DNA of 64,000 nucleotides, from the NCBI GenBank assembly GCA_031216445.1, contig CM062198.1, positions 4,712,001 to 4,776,000 on the forward strand, given 5' to 3'. The translations under genes and the position numbers were made by a program. Numbering within the stretch: the first letter of the stretch is position 1; the number at the start of each line of letters is the position of its first letter. Below the pieces are notes generated by a model. That model ran no database searches. It had not been told where the DNA came from and was given only the letters and a program-made list of their open reading frames with translations. This document shows, piece by piece, positions 32,295 to 46,413 of this stretch. The stretch is from Lateolabrax maculatus. Its lineage: Eukaryota > Chordata > Actinopteri > Acropomatiformes > Lateolabracidae.

Positions 32295-35200
32295 CTGTAG
32301 ATAAAAAAATAAATAATCTGCATTAAAATTCAGTTAATTGTATTATACATCACATGGTGAATGTCCAATATACCTTAAAGTACCACAAGAAGATGCCTAT
32401 TTATTACCACGCTCAACTAAACCTATCCGGCCCTATTCTCCCTAAAATGCTGAAGCAATGAAAAAATATGCAAGAATCTCACCTTATACACTTATACACG
32501 CTTATTATGTTTGAGCCAGTAGTTTTTTGCCATTACTGCTAACTGTATTGTATTTTATTCCATATTATTTACAGAGCAAGTGTAAATACAAGTCAGAAGT
32601 GTCAAATCCATTCAGTCAATATGGGCTTCCCCTTTAAACAATATAATATGCATATGCTATAATGGGCCCAAAATTCTCAGCAGTTGTGCTAGTAGTTCTG
32701 TTTGTACAACAGTAAGTGTCATTTGCAGACGTGTTCACACATGTGCAGACTGCTTGTATTGTCTGCATGTACAGTCCTAATACATTTTTGTCTGCATGCA
32801 GATAACTGCAAAGAATCTGAACTTGAGGACCCAAGGCTCTGCCGTTAACCAAACTAGAGCAGCTGATTTCAGTTCCTCCTTAATGTCCAGCACATTTGCA
32901 TGTTTTAGTGGCACATGTTTGAGAACCATTGATCTGATGCTATATTACTGATATACAGGGTGTCTGCTGAGTGGAACCATGAAGAAATTGAGAACTGACT
33001 GAGCTAAACAGCAACGTCTTAGAGTTGGGATAACTCTTGCCCCCTCGGAAAACAATAAAATTCACAAGCTTACATCTGTCAGCATTCCTGATAACCTGCG
33101 CTGGAAAAAAATAAAATAAACTGCCTCTCACCTGTCTCTGCTTCTGCGGGAGGGGAAGGCAGCATTGCAGCCATCAACTGTACACATGTGCATCTCCTTC
33201 AGGTGGACATTTTGGTAATGCATCTTGACGCTGTAGGGGTTCTTGAAGGTCTTACGGCAGATCTCACAGTGGTGTGGCAGGTCAGTGTCGGGGTTGAAGT
33301 GAGACAAACCTGAGTCACCATAGTCATCTACACAGCCGTCAGAACCCTCCCTCTCTTGGCCTACAAGCAGGGGAGCACCGCCGTTAGTCAGCCTGTGTTC
33401 ACCCTCATCCCATCTGAGCTCTGAAATCTTGTCAGCTGCATGCAGCAAGTTTGCATGCTCCATGTGTTCCCTTTCTTCATTGCCATTGGGTTCCTGACAG
33501 AGTAAGTTGTCACAGTGATTCTCCGTCAGTCTGTTTTCGAAGGGGGAGGATGAACAGGTGATGACCCCTGTTTCCCCTTGCCTTGGCCCATCATCTTTGT
33601 TCTCCTTCTCTGTCATTTCTCCATCTAAAGTTTGGTCCAGCAGATGCTTGGCACACTCCCTTTCCTTCTCCTCGCCAATATAAGTCCCTCTCACGTCATT
33701 CTTCTCCACAGCTTGTCTTGCGAACATATACCCCTCTGCTCGGCTACCGTCACACTCTTCCTTGTCCCTGCCCTGTACAGGGGTCTCATCCTCAGAGCTG
33801 CTGTACTTGTCCATCTGTTCATCTCGCTCCACTGCCTCCTTCTCTATCTTTATTGGCATACTTGACTTCCGAGACTTTTTCTTTGGTATAGGGTCTGTCA
33901 TGTAGGGTTCTGGGGCTGTGATAGGTTTGACGGGTACAGAGGAGGACAACAGAGGAAGCGAGGGTAGTGTTCCTGGGGTGTTGGCAAGCTCTGCCGGGGT
34001 TACCAGACTGCGGTAGAAAGGCAGGACTGGCTGTACTGTTTTTAAGTTGGGGAAAAGGATTCCACTCTGGCTCATGCTGGAGAACGAGCTGCTGTGGAGT
34101 TTAGAGCCAGTGTCCACATGGCTCACCATGTAGCTGGGCACTGACTTATGGCTTTCTGCAGAGCACACGGGAATGGAGGTTCCATATTCAGGCCTCTTCT
34201 CTCCTTGAGAGCTCTCATCAGCAGACAAGCTGCCCCGCAGGTCTTTGTCTCTGTTGTTACGGTTCATGGGCATGTGTAGCCGCGGGTTTGGGTTAGCACT
34301 ATGGCGATTGCGACTGCGCAGGGAGCTGAACACCATGTTGCAGCCCTCGATGGTACACTTGTGCTTAATCTTCAGGTGCACTGCATTATAGTGGATTTTC
34401 AGTGTGCCTTTGTCATAGAATGTCTTCTCACAGGCGTTGCAATATACGCGACCTTTCTTCAGAGAGCCTCCTCCCCCACCACTTCCTGAGACACCACTGC
34501 TCCCATTCCTATCCAGGGAGCGCAGCTTGCCCTCGGGGGACATCTGTGTTACATCAGAGCTCATAGAGGGTGTGCATGGCGTGGACGGCCCATCTGAGTA
34601 GTTGTCACTAGTAGAGAAGTCCTCGGCCTCAATCTTTGTGGTGGTGGAGAGGTTGTCCATTGGCTTGTCTCCACTTTGGTCTAGATCAGCAGTGAATGAG
34701 ACAGAGCTGGAACCTAGCAGACTGCTTTCTGGAGGGTGCGAAAGAAGGAGGGGGTTGTCCCTCCCTAGACTATCCCGCCCTTGATCATCTCGTCTCTGAC
34801 TCTGCTGCTCCATTGATGCACGGCAAGGCTGATGGTGTTGCTGTTGCAGTGCCCCTGTTGGTGAGCCCAGAAACGGTGCAGGAACAGAGCCTAACAGCTG
34901 GAATGGCAGCATGAAGGCCATGCTGTTGATAAAGTTCTCAAAGTGGTGCATGCTATTGCCGCTTGGCTTATCGACTTTGGATGTAGAGAGGTTGGCAGCA
35001 GTGCGTGGAGTGTTACGCTCAATGAAAGTGCGGATATCTGAGTTGGTGCGGGTGCTGGGAACCAATACCGCCTGACCCTCCTTGTCCTGCAGAGCCATCA
35101 GCTCCACTATGGACTTAGTCTCGCCAAAACGCAGGAACTGCTGCAGCGTTGCAATCTCCTCCTCAAACGTCATGATGGCCCACCGGTCCAGCACCTTCCC

Positions 35201-35683
35201 CGCTACGTCCTACAGACAGGGTAGAAAGAAAGAAAATAGCAACACGGTACAGGAAAGGGGGGAGGGCAAGGGTATGAAATAGATTGAGAAGGAGAGGGAA
35301 AGTGAATAAAAAAGGAAGGAGAGAGAGCAATATCATCATTAGCATCATAAGTGTCTTTTGGGCTGCTCATACATATTCACAGAGTGGGTTAGATGACGCA
35401 CCCTATAAAGCAGACTGGCAGGGCAGCTAAATAAAGGAATCAGATGGAGTGTTAATATAAGCGGGCAGCACAGAACCCTGAGAACCCTCATTACACAGAC
35501 ACACAGTGTTTCATCTTGCAGGTCATTTCTCTTCATTTAAATCATGTGGATTTACTTGCTCTGCCTCAGCACATAAACACACCCATATCGTGGTGAGAAC
35601 ATGCATACAAGCATTATAGCAGACATGTACACTCACATACACACTCCCAAAGGCATGCAAACATAAATACGTGCACAAACATA

Positions 35684-35731
<48 letters not shown>

Positions 35732-36929
35732 ACAAGTAAGGGAAGGTTGATCAGAAGGCTGCTCACATTGATCAAGCGGTTTCTCTCTCCCTTAGCCCAG
35801 CAGTAATCACATGTGAGTTCGGGCGTCTTTGAAAGTGAAGAGCGGCTTCGTGCCGTAACCGTGATTAATATTTCATCACAGAGCATTCATTGGGTGCCTG
35901 TCGAGGATTCTGACTCTACGTTCGCCATTAGATGAGCTAACATGAATTAAACGCAGCCCGACTTGAATACTTGATGATGTACTAATCGAAGTGAGAGCTT
36001 GCACTGACGTAGTGCCTGCGGCCCAGGCCTCGGCCGGCTTGGCTCCAGCTTGAGAGGAAATCTGAAGCAAAAGACAACATTTACAAATCTACCCGGCACA
36101 GTTTGGAGACCTCCCCGAGCTTGTGGTACCACAGCAACAAGCAGACCACATCAGCAGGATACCAAGAGAGTTCATGGCATGGGTCGCTACATCACATCTC
36201 TACTCTCTCCTGTCTTCAGCGATGCTTTCCTGGCCCTTCCGCTCCGTCCATTTCTTCCTCAGAAATGGCTGTTTTTATAGGTTAAAGAATTACACTAAAT
36301 ACTATGCTGTAATTGTTTTTATATTTAAAAGTATTTCAGGAAATAGTTTGCTTTCTTTTCAAGATTCAAATGAGAAGATTGATATCAATCTTATGTCTGC
36401 GTATTAAGTACAGAGCTGAAAACAGCTGGCCTGGCTGTGTCCAAAATTCAAAAACAGCCCTACCAAAGCTTCTAAAGTGTTCTACATGATTTATCTTAAA
36501 TCAATGCATGGACAGAAATGTAAAAAACAGCAGTTTGTGTTTTTTATGGGGAGTTATGAGTTGGAACAATTTCTTGATGTCTATTTGGCGCCCAGCACTT
36601 TTTTGCAGCATCACCAGCTATAGTGCAGGTTTCCAGACACAGCCGACGGGCACTGCTTTTGGTCTATCTACAGCCACAATAGTCCCAAACCTGACAAAAT
36701 CACTGTGACAATACGACTTCAGGATGCTGTGCATAGTCAGTGCACCATAGGGTTGTTTGCCAAAAGTAGTTGATATTGGTAATCTCATTTTACTCTCAGA
36801 AAGGAAGCAAATAAGCATATTTCCCAAAATGTTGAAAAAAAAAGTATTTCTTCAATTCAGACATTAGTTTTGTACTGGTGTTCAAAAACCCACACTCGTC
36901 GGGGTATACTCCTAACATTATGTAGTCCT

Positions 36930-36983
<54 letters not shown>

Positions 36984-39859
36984 ACTGCTCACCTGGAGCA
37001 CGTATCCTCGTATGTAGTCCTGCAGTGTCCAGTCAAGTGCGTTGAGGATCTGGATAACCTCCTCCTGCTTGAGGACAGAGAAAAGGCGGTCCAGAAGGAT
37101 CTTGAGGCGGATGGGGATGGCTTGGGTGCCATACAGCATCAGGCTGCAAATATCGAACACCACGTTGGAGTGCACAATCTCCACCTGGCTGCTCTGGTAC
37201 ATGTGGTGCACCTTCAGTTTACTCAGGGCTAAAATACACACAGAGATTTTACTGGATTAGATTTTATGAAACTACACTCGTCCCTAGACTGACATAAAGA
37301 AAGGACCAAGCTAAGAGAAACAACATAGGTTTGGAAAAAGTATGTGGGGGTAAGACAGTGCTAGAACAAGTATATATTCAATTTACAAATGTAAGCTACA
37401 TAGAAAACAAAATTATTATTTTGGCACAAAACAAAAATGTATATTTATCTATTGTCATGTAGAAAACATGTGGTTTGTGTATATATTAAAAATAAAATTT
37501 TAACTCATTAAAAATAAGATAAGAAATGTTTTTGTTAGCTGCTGAAAACCTGAGAAGCTCAAGATGTGATTTATACAAAAAATAAAACTGGGGGATACTG
37601 TATGAGCAATAAATAATAAATAAAATAATATTATTTGAAAAAAATACACTATAGCTGTGTGTATACTCCTGTATTAATATTACAAAATACCAATGCCACA
37701 CAGAATCAGTGGTACTTAGTTGCAGAATAACATCAGTACATATGACCATCTGAACAGTCACAATGGATAATCAATGGATTATTTCAATTTAGTGGGGCAG
37801 TTATCTGGAGAAAGTAATGCACGATTCAACATTTGGGATGATTAATTTTCATGGTATTCAACTTTATTTTGTAGAGTGAATATTAAACGAGTAAAACGAA
37901 ACTAAAGGGATGATGAATGAGTGGACAAATTACACAAATGTTGGACACACTAGTTACCGTAAACAAACGGCACTGTTAATTGGAGTGGACTTAACTGCTT
38001 CACACCAGCAGTAACAATACCACAATGTGAAACAGTGTTATTGCAAATGATGGTCTTATTTGTTTACAGTAGCTAAGTACAGTCTCTGTGTACAGTATGA
38101 TACAGCAGGTAAGCTTGATATCACAATTAATGACAGTGATAGAATAATGGTTTAAAATGCCACATAGAGTGACTTAAAGGCTAGTGCTATCCATGCATGC
38201 AGATAGTTTAGGTTTTATTGTCCAGGTTGAGATAATTGTCTCTGGGATTTCTGTCTCCACCACAATATAATGGAATGCATGCAAAACATTCAGTTCAGAA
38301 ACAACAAATTATTGTAATTGTGTTACAAAAATAATACACCAAAGCAGTCTGTCATTTTGATTTTAAACATTATTATGTCTATTTGAAAGCAAGAAAATAT
38401 ACATTTTAAATAGCATTCATTATTTCTGTAAATGTTTGCATTAGATCTGACAAAGGGTGCACAATGACTTATTTACGGCTGGAAAAAAAAAGTTCAGGAC
38501 TTGGGCTTGACTTGGGACTTGAGTTGAGACTTTGTAGCCAAGACATGAAACTTAATTGCAACTTGAAATACAATAACTTTGTCCCACCTCTGAAACATGT
38601 TTTTCCATGAAGTATCCCAGTCACTCTGGATAATCCACAGAACACGCAGTCAACAGTTTTCATTTAATCTTTCTAATGATAAAAAGACTATTGACAGTGT
38701 GTCATCCTGATTAACTGGGATCACATTTTTCTAAAGATAGGTTGTTGTTGAATTTTTCAAAAGTCCTTACTGTGATTTCTACAAATTAAATTCCGTTCAC
38801 CTCCATTGTACTGGGGTGCAGGCAGAAATCAAACACTTCAAAACCTGGACAAATAAAAACCAAAACTCTCAGCAAAGCTGGATAATATTAGTGGTACATG
38901 AGAAATGTGTATTTTTCTAAAAAAAAATAAGAACACATAACATGTTGTCCCCATCCACACATATTATTCATGTTATTATTGAAAAGAGCCTCCACTGAAT
39001 GTCTTCTCTCACCGTGTGCTACCCAGCCATGCTTGCAGTTTTCACACTGCCTCCTCTTCAGCTTCCCAGGCTTGAAGCTATCACAGTTACAGTTCACCAA
39101 AGTGCAGCAGATAGCCTGTTAACACAAAAAACAGAGTTTTTCTTTTTTTAATGAGCACACACAAAAAATGTAAAAATTGTGTAAAAACTGCCGTTTTGAC
39201 AACACACATTATCACTGTATTATGTATTTGTAAGTGTTAAACTCTTCAGTGCTTCATTATCAGTGAACAAGTTTCTTGAATTTTTTTTTTTTTTGTGGCA
39301 ACATCATTTCATAAAAGGAAAATATTGCACATTTTGTATCATGTTGTTCACGTTTTACCAAAATTCCAAGTTCCATTTGGGCTAAGCAGATTTCTAAATT
39401 CCTGAGATGAAGATTTGTCATTATTGATATTATACCCTTTTTATATTTTTCAAAATTCCAAAAGTGTAATTTTTTCAAGTGGCCACATTACTATTTATCC
39501 AAGAATGCAACATAATAGCACTAATAGAAAATATACCATCATCGCATCCTTCTGTGACTGTGCATTTGAGGAAAACAGTGTGTGAGTGTGTGCATGGCTG
39601 TATCTGCTTATGTTACTCAGCTACATGAAAAATGTACAACCATCAAGTTGCCCACGGAAAGCACAAGACAAAGCATGATTGCCTGAAGTAATTTTGTTCT
39701 CCCTTTGTGTATCACTCATTGCCTGGTTTGCCTTGTGAAAGCAGCATTAGCTCAGCTGTGTGTGTATGCACGTGTGTGAGTGTGTGTCAGTAGTGCAGTA
39801 ACGAAAGGTCTCAGACACACCTGGACCACCAAAACCATCTTAATCAATCAATGCCTAAG

Positions 39860-39901
<42 letters not shown>

Positions 39902-40816
39902 CAGAGGACTCTGTCCATTAGCCAACCCACTAATGGGTTTCATTTTTTCAGGACAAACATGCAGAAAAGCAGAGCGAGTGGACCGATACACAGACTCAAA
40001 GTGAGGAGTGAATGGCAGTAATGAGTCAAGTTTTCTGGGTAGCTGCTGACTCGGCAGCGACCCTGCTGAGAGGACTCCAGTGCACTGATACACGAAAAAC
40101 GACTCCGCTTCCCCTCACTCTCCGCTTTGGACAAAAATAAAAAAATAAAAAAAATAATTTACACACCAGGAACTGAGGGGAAAGCATCATCAGATTTATG
40201 ATCAAAGACAGTGTTGTTAGTGCTACATGCAGAAAAACCTCGGAGTGGCTGCGCTACGCCACCTCTCTCCCTCTGCATCTATAATGCATGATCAGTGGGG
40301 TTTTAGTATACATGAGCGGCATGCTTATCTCTTCACTGAAGCTCCCTCTCCACGAGCGCAGAAGGGGGAAAAGTATGGGTGGGTGGAGGGGTAGGGGGTC
40401 GCCTCCTCCTCCTCATTTAGTCAGTCACTTGGTTCTGCGCTTGAGGCTGGGCTTGTCCTTGAAATCTGGGATCACATTATTTCACCTTACAATAACCTCT
40501 CATCATCGGGAGCTACCTGGCCTTGAAACACAGCTTGGTAGCTCCGGCCTTCGGTCCCGTGACATCCGTTTGCTTTTCTCTCTGTCTCTATTGAGTTTTA
40601 TCTCCGTCCAGCGAGCTCAGCCTCCTCGGGACAGTGGTGAGGTGTAAAAAACCCTTTGCTCATCTCTCAGCGTCCTAATCCCGTCATTACAGAGCACCAA
40701 GAACCAACACGGCCCAATTAGGCTAATCCCATCCCACTGTGGGTGCACACACACCTCCTGCTGCTGCTCTCCCTAATATACATCTCAATCAGGTGCCTCC
40801 GCTCGCTCACCAGCCT

Positions 40817-40895
<79 letters not shown>

Positions 40896-43800
40896 TCCGG
40901 TGCACAGTGTGCTCCAGGTCATTTATCTTAATTAGCGATTCATTTCATGAGTTTCTGAGGATAAGAAGAAGAAGAAGAAGAGGAAATATTGCAGCACAGG
41001 GGAGGCCAACACAACAGTGGCTCTTAGTGACCGAGTCCCCCCCCCCACCACACCATCTCTTTCTCTTTACTGTTGTCACAACAAAGCCACGGCTGTTCGC
41101 ACGCATCAATGAAGTCGATGACAAGAAGACTAATTGCACAAAATGATGCGGCTGGTTCAGTGTTTTTGAAGCCAAAGCTAACACGTCGCTTTCTTTATAT
41201 CAATGATGTATAACAGTGCAGCCACACACAAACCCCATCACCTCTACACACACCTTGAATACATTACACTTGTCTCTAATTAGCATTTCCCCTACATGTT
41301 GTTGAAGAAATGATAAATGCCTTAAGTTTTTTTCTGGGGGTGGGGGGGGGGCACATGCGTCTGGCATTCTTCAGCTAAAACATGAAAAAAATGTGCTCAT
41401 TGGTCACTGTAATGAAAAAACATATTACTTTTTTTAACATACCAAATTTTGTCTCTTTCCCAATGTGTGTACAATACACAGTTGGCACATAGTATGGAAT
41501 TGGGACAGTTGGCTCAGTTAGTATAGCTGGCATTAAGCCTGGAAGGTAAAACATGGGGTAAAAAAGCCCGTCTCCTCACCGCTGCTGGTAAAGTTTATTC
41601 CTGTGAGTACATGGGAATAATTGAAGGCAGCTAAATGAGCATGTCAACATTTTTATTAAATAAAAGCTTCTTTCATCTGAGAGTGTTCATTCTCTACCTT
41701 TTCATAGGCCATGTGATGACAACTGAGCAAACTCTACCTGCTAATGAAGACTATAAAATGCACTTGAAAGCCCTGGAATAAGCTAGTACTGTGGGTGGAT
41801 CTAAGTTAAGACTAAGTCAAAAAATAGGTTTTTGAATAGTGAGGAGGAATGAAATACTATTAAAAACATGTATGTGAATGTCGCGGAATAAATGTAGATA
41901 TTGATACTATGAATATACAGTCTTTGTCTCTCTGAATACCTTATCTCTATAGATTCTGTATGTGTGTGAATTTATATGGCACTGGCAGCATTTTATTTTC
42001 TTTTTATGAAAGCACATTCAGTCTCCCTGTGTATGTCTTGATTCCGCCACCAGTCCTCAATCCCTTTGTGCCTGTGTATTTGTTGCAGTTAAGGGCATCT
42101 TGGTTGAGAGACTTTACACACAGCGGTCATGCTGTGTAGGATGGATAGATGGAGGCCATGACGGGAAGTTAAAGAGGGAGAAGGTGAGGTTAGGAAAAGA
42201 GAAAAGAGTGAGATGAAGAGAGGCCAGGGACGATATATGACTGTATACCATGACGACCAAATCCTGAGTGATACACTCAGAGGTGCCTGCATGTGTGTGT
42301 GAAAAGTATTTCACACACACATGCAAATACCTTTCACACACACAGCAATAATACACCAGTGCCGCTTGTATTGGACTTGATTGGCTTCAGATTAAGGTTA
42401 ACTTGTATACATTATTTCCATAGAAAACTTTACTATCATAACGATTGACACATTAGAATCTGCCATATTACTACTCAAAACCCAGCTGTTTCATGAAATG
42501 GTCAAATTTGCTTTCTTAGTCCACTTTATGTTTTTTAACAATGCTGAAATGTTGTCTATTTGATCACATTTATATATTAAATGTCTGGTAATATATAAAA
42601 ACTACAGTATGCATTCTAAGCCAGAAACAGAAAAAAAAGCATGTTATGCCGGGTCAACATGGAACATCATCTTCATCCCACCACTGGGCTACAGCCAGAA
42701 AACCCCTCACATACACACAAACACAAAAGAAGTGAAATGAAATAGTCCTTTCTGTTCTGCTCTTAAAATAAAATTCTGCCATATGTCCGGAATAGCCATG
42801 GTGCTTTAGAGACTCAGCAGAAGTGAACAGCTGCTTGGACAGAGACAGTTCGGGGATGGACGGGAACTTGTTGGCCTAATGCGGTGGAAAACTAATCAAT
42901 TAGCAGCAGCCAGGCACTAACTGACACTCAATGGGGAAACAAGCGGTGCTGGTGCCAACGAGTGAATAACAACAGGCCTATCAACAGCTCTGAGGAAGAG
43001 GGAGACTGATGGCCAAGTAAGAGGGGATCAGATTTTACTATCAGCCATTAATCAGTTAACAAGACAATTATGGCACAGGGGAAATAAAGGAAGTGAGAGT
43101 TTTCCTGATGGGAAACATAAATGATCACTGAATTGCATGGCTCAGATTTTATCCAATTAAGGTTCAAACTGAACAGATTTTCTTAAAAACAGGTAACTTT
43201 CCGCAAAGACCCACAGGCTGGGAGCTCTACTAGAAATGACACCTCATGTGGGAAAAGAGCAATACAATTTAGAGTTTGATTATTGCTGTAATCATTATCA
43301 TAACTATTCTTCTTTTTAGGAATAGTGGATGCAAACCATTAGTATCCCTGGTCACATGGTTATTTGCAAGATCAAAAGGCTACAAATGTACATATAGACA
43401 AAATATGTGGATACGCCTTTCTACTCAGACACCCTTTATAAAAGGTTAATAAGTTGCAACTAATGGATTTAGTAATGATTAATAAATAATTTACAAATGC
43501 TTTACAAACCAATTATGAGCCATATACAAGAAAACATTTGCATTTCCAGGGTGTACAAAATCTTTTGGGCTGGCAACCCGAAAGTTGTTCAGATGAATGG
43601 TATATAATTGATCAATAAAGCATTAATAAATGGTTTATTAACCATGAATAGAGCAACTAGTTATAATTTCTAAACCCTTAATAAAGGGTGCTTTATTAGA
43701 ACCTTAGAGCAGTCTGTTGATTAGTCGATTAGTCAAACTGTTAATCACTAAAGTCATATATCAACACAAAAATAAATAAATAAAATAAAAACACATTAAC

Positions 43801-44446
43801 CTTTAGGTTCCAGCTTCTTGGATGTCAGAATTTGCCATTGTTTTCTGTTCTTTATCATTATATGGTTTATATCTTCAGATTTTGCTTTGGGAACTTTATT
43901 TTCTGACTTTTTAATGACCAAAAAAAAAAGTAATAACTGTAAAAACAATCAACAGATAAATTGATAATAAAAGTGATCATTACATAAAATGTAACTGCTT
44001 TTAAATTTGCAGGAAAAATTTATACAATTAACTTTTCATCCATTTAACTAATTTAAAGGAAATTACATATGATAGCAGTTCACACAATTGAAAGCCGGAA
44101 TGACATTAATTTGGGGTTTGATTATAAAAAAAACTACTACTAGTGAACAATTTAGCGTATGTCTAATACAGCTTAATTGTTAAATTAAGGGGCAATTTAT
44201 ATTTAAATTACCAAATTCTACTACAAAACACTGCGACGCAAGCACACACACACGAACAGAGAGAGGAAATAAATATCTTAGCCCAGCCAGAACGCACAGA
44301 AAACACTCAGGAATTTAGTGGGAGGACAGTGTTCCTGGTACCACTCGGACACCCTACAAATAATGCTGACTTCCATCAATAAAACCACCTCAGCACCAAA
44401 ACTTGTAGCTATATTGACCACACCTGGCCCTACTGCCGATCACTGG

Positions 44447-44485
<39 letters not shown>

Positions 44486-45066
44486 GTATGAGCAGAGAAT
44501 ACAGTCTCATGAATAAATCACGCCTTGGACTGAGTTGTGTATGTGTGACAGCAAGGTAGTAAAATGTTAATTGATGACAAGTGTTAGTTAAAGTGAGGTT
44601 ACGATACATGAGCTGCCCAGCAGGCAATGTGATCCTGCCTCAGCTTATGATTTAATGTCACTCCACTAAGAAAGAGGAAGCACTTTAACACACAGCACCA
44701 GATAAAAACCACTCACTTGGATATTCTCTAAAATGATTACATCAAGTTTTACATGAAATATTTAACTTCTTATACACAAAGCCCCAGCCGCAAAGCCATC
44801 CAGCCTGTGTTTCATTTAACAGCTTCCTTTAAAGTAAACTCCATGTGAGTAATAGCTTTTAAAATATGCTTGAATAAAAAAAAATGAAACCATGAGCCTT
44901 CCTTTTACACCGCATTGGACCTGAAAAGGAGAAGACAAATCCAGGAAAAGCCTGGGCGAGTGCAAGTAGTGACAGGCTGTGTTTGAGCCTATTAACAGTC
45001 CATACAGCCCAAAGACAGCGTGAAAAACTCATTATTTCATACTCATCCAGCAGTCAATCAGGAGCA

Positions 45067-45139
<73 letters not shown>

Positions 45140-45727
45140 CTTGTTTTAACACCAAAGCAGACAAAAAAGGTAGCAAATCTTTACCTGAATATCCATGAGA
45201 AAATGGTTGGCTTCTTTAAAGAGAAAAAAAATCTTAAAAGACAATGAGCTTGTGGGGGGGAGGGAGGCGAGCCAAAGTTTGGTTGGCTTCCTGGTGTATG
45301 TGGCTCCCCGTTAGGAACTCGGAGGGAGTGTTTGGCTCAGAGAGGGAGTAAATGAGGGGAACATGTTAGTACACTGAGTCTGAGAGAGTTTGGCTCCCAG
45401 CTACGCTCTGATTAATATCAGATCTCCCTCTCTCCTCGCCTGCCTCTTGACAATCTTGTCACATCTGGCTGACAAATCCTCACAAGCCTTTTGGTGGCCG
45501 CGCAGAGCAGACGCAAGGGGTGACTGTTGTGTGTGTGGAGGTTGGGGGTGTTAAGGGGGTAGGTTGGGGCCAGGAGGGGCGGATCACAGCTCGAGGAGAC
45601 GCTGAAGGGGGTAAAAGGCTGGAGCAGATACACACACCATGCCTCCCCCCAATCCCCCCATCCCCTCACGGATGGACCATCATGAACCTAATGAAGCTGA
45701 CGAGGTTGGCAGGCTACAGTCACCACC

Positions 45728-45777
<50 letters not shown>

Positions 45778-46367
45778 GTACAACTCTGTAAAGATGAGCA
45801 GGGGCCCCTACGCACACCCGTGTGTGTGTGTTATGTCCTGGGGCCCTGCAGCATTGAAGAAGAACAGACAGACACCCACGGAAAGAGATGGAGGTAGAAG
45901 GAGGAAACAAAAGATGGAAAGAGTGATATAGCAGCAGGAATAAAGAGATAGGACATGAGTGTGTTAAACGAAAGCCACAGAGGGCCATTCTACTCACATC
46001 TCTTTCTTGCACACACACACACGCGCACACATACACTTACAAAATAAATCTAAATCACTTTCATGGATTGCTGGTGTAATGGCCTCTCACTCATCAGAAA
46101 ATGAAAAAGGCAGCCTGTTAGATGAACATAAAATGTGGAAAAAAAGAACACAACTCACATGGCAGAACTATAGCAAAGCTTGAGCATAATACCATAAATG
46201 TATTTTAAAGACTCTGTTTGTTTTATGATAAAGGTTTTTATTATTTTATATTTGTAAAATAAGGGCTGATTAAACAACTAATACCAAACTGAATTCACTC
46301 AAAAGGTTAAATAAATAAAAAAGTGTCTAATAATCTATTTAGCATGCCTTAGATTACTCTTATTATA

Positions 46368-46413
<46 letters not shown>

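Larger units (their letters stand above)
35210..36992 (-). other. bnc1: bnc1 intron 3 (1783 bp, phase 0)
   Basis: Donor CAG/gtgagc and acceptor ctgtctgtag. It holds two CA/GT microsatellites (35690-35727 and 36932-36980), the second only 12 bases from the donor. No other feature recognised. Confidence 0.9.
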
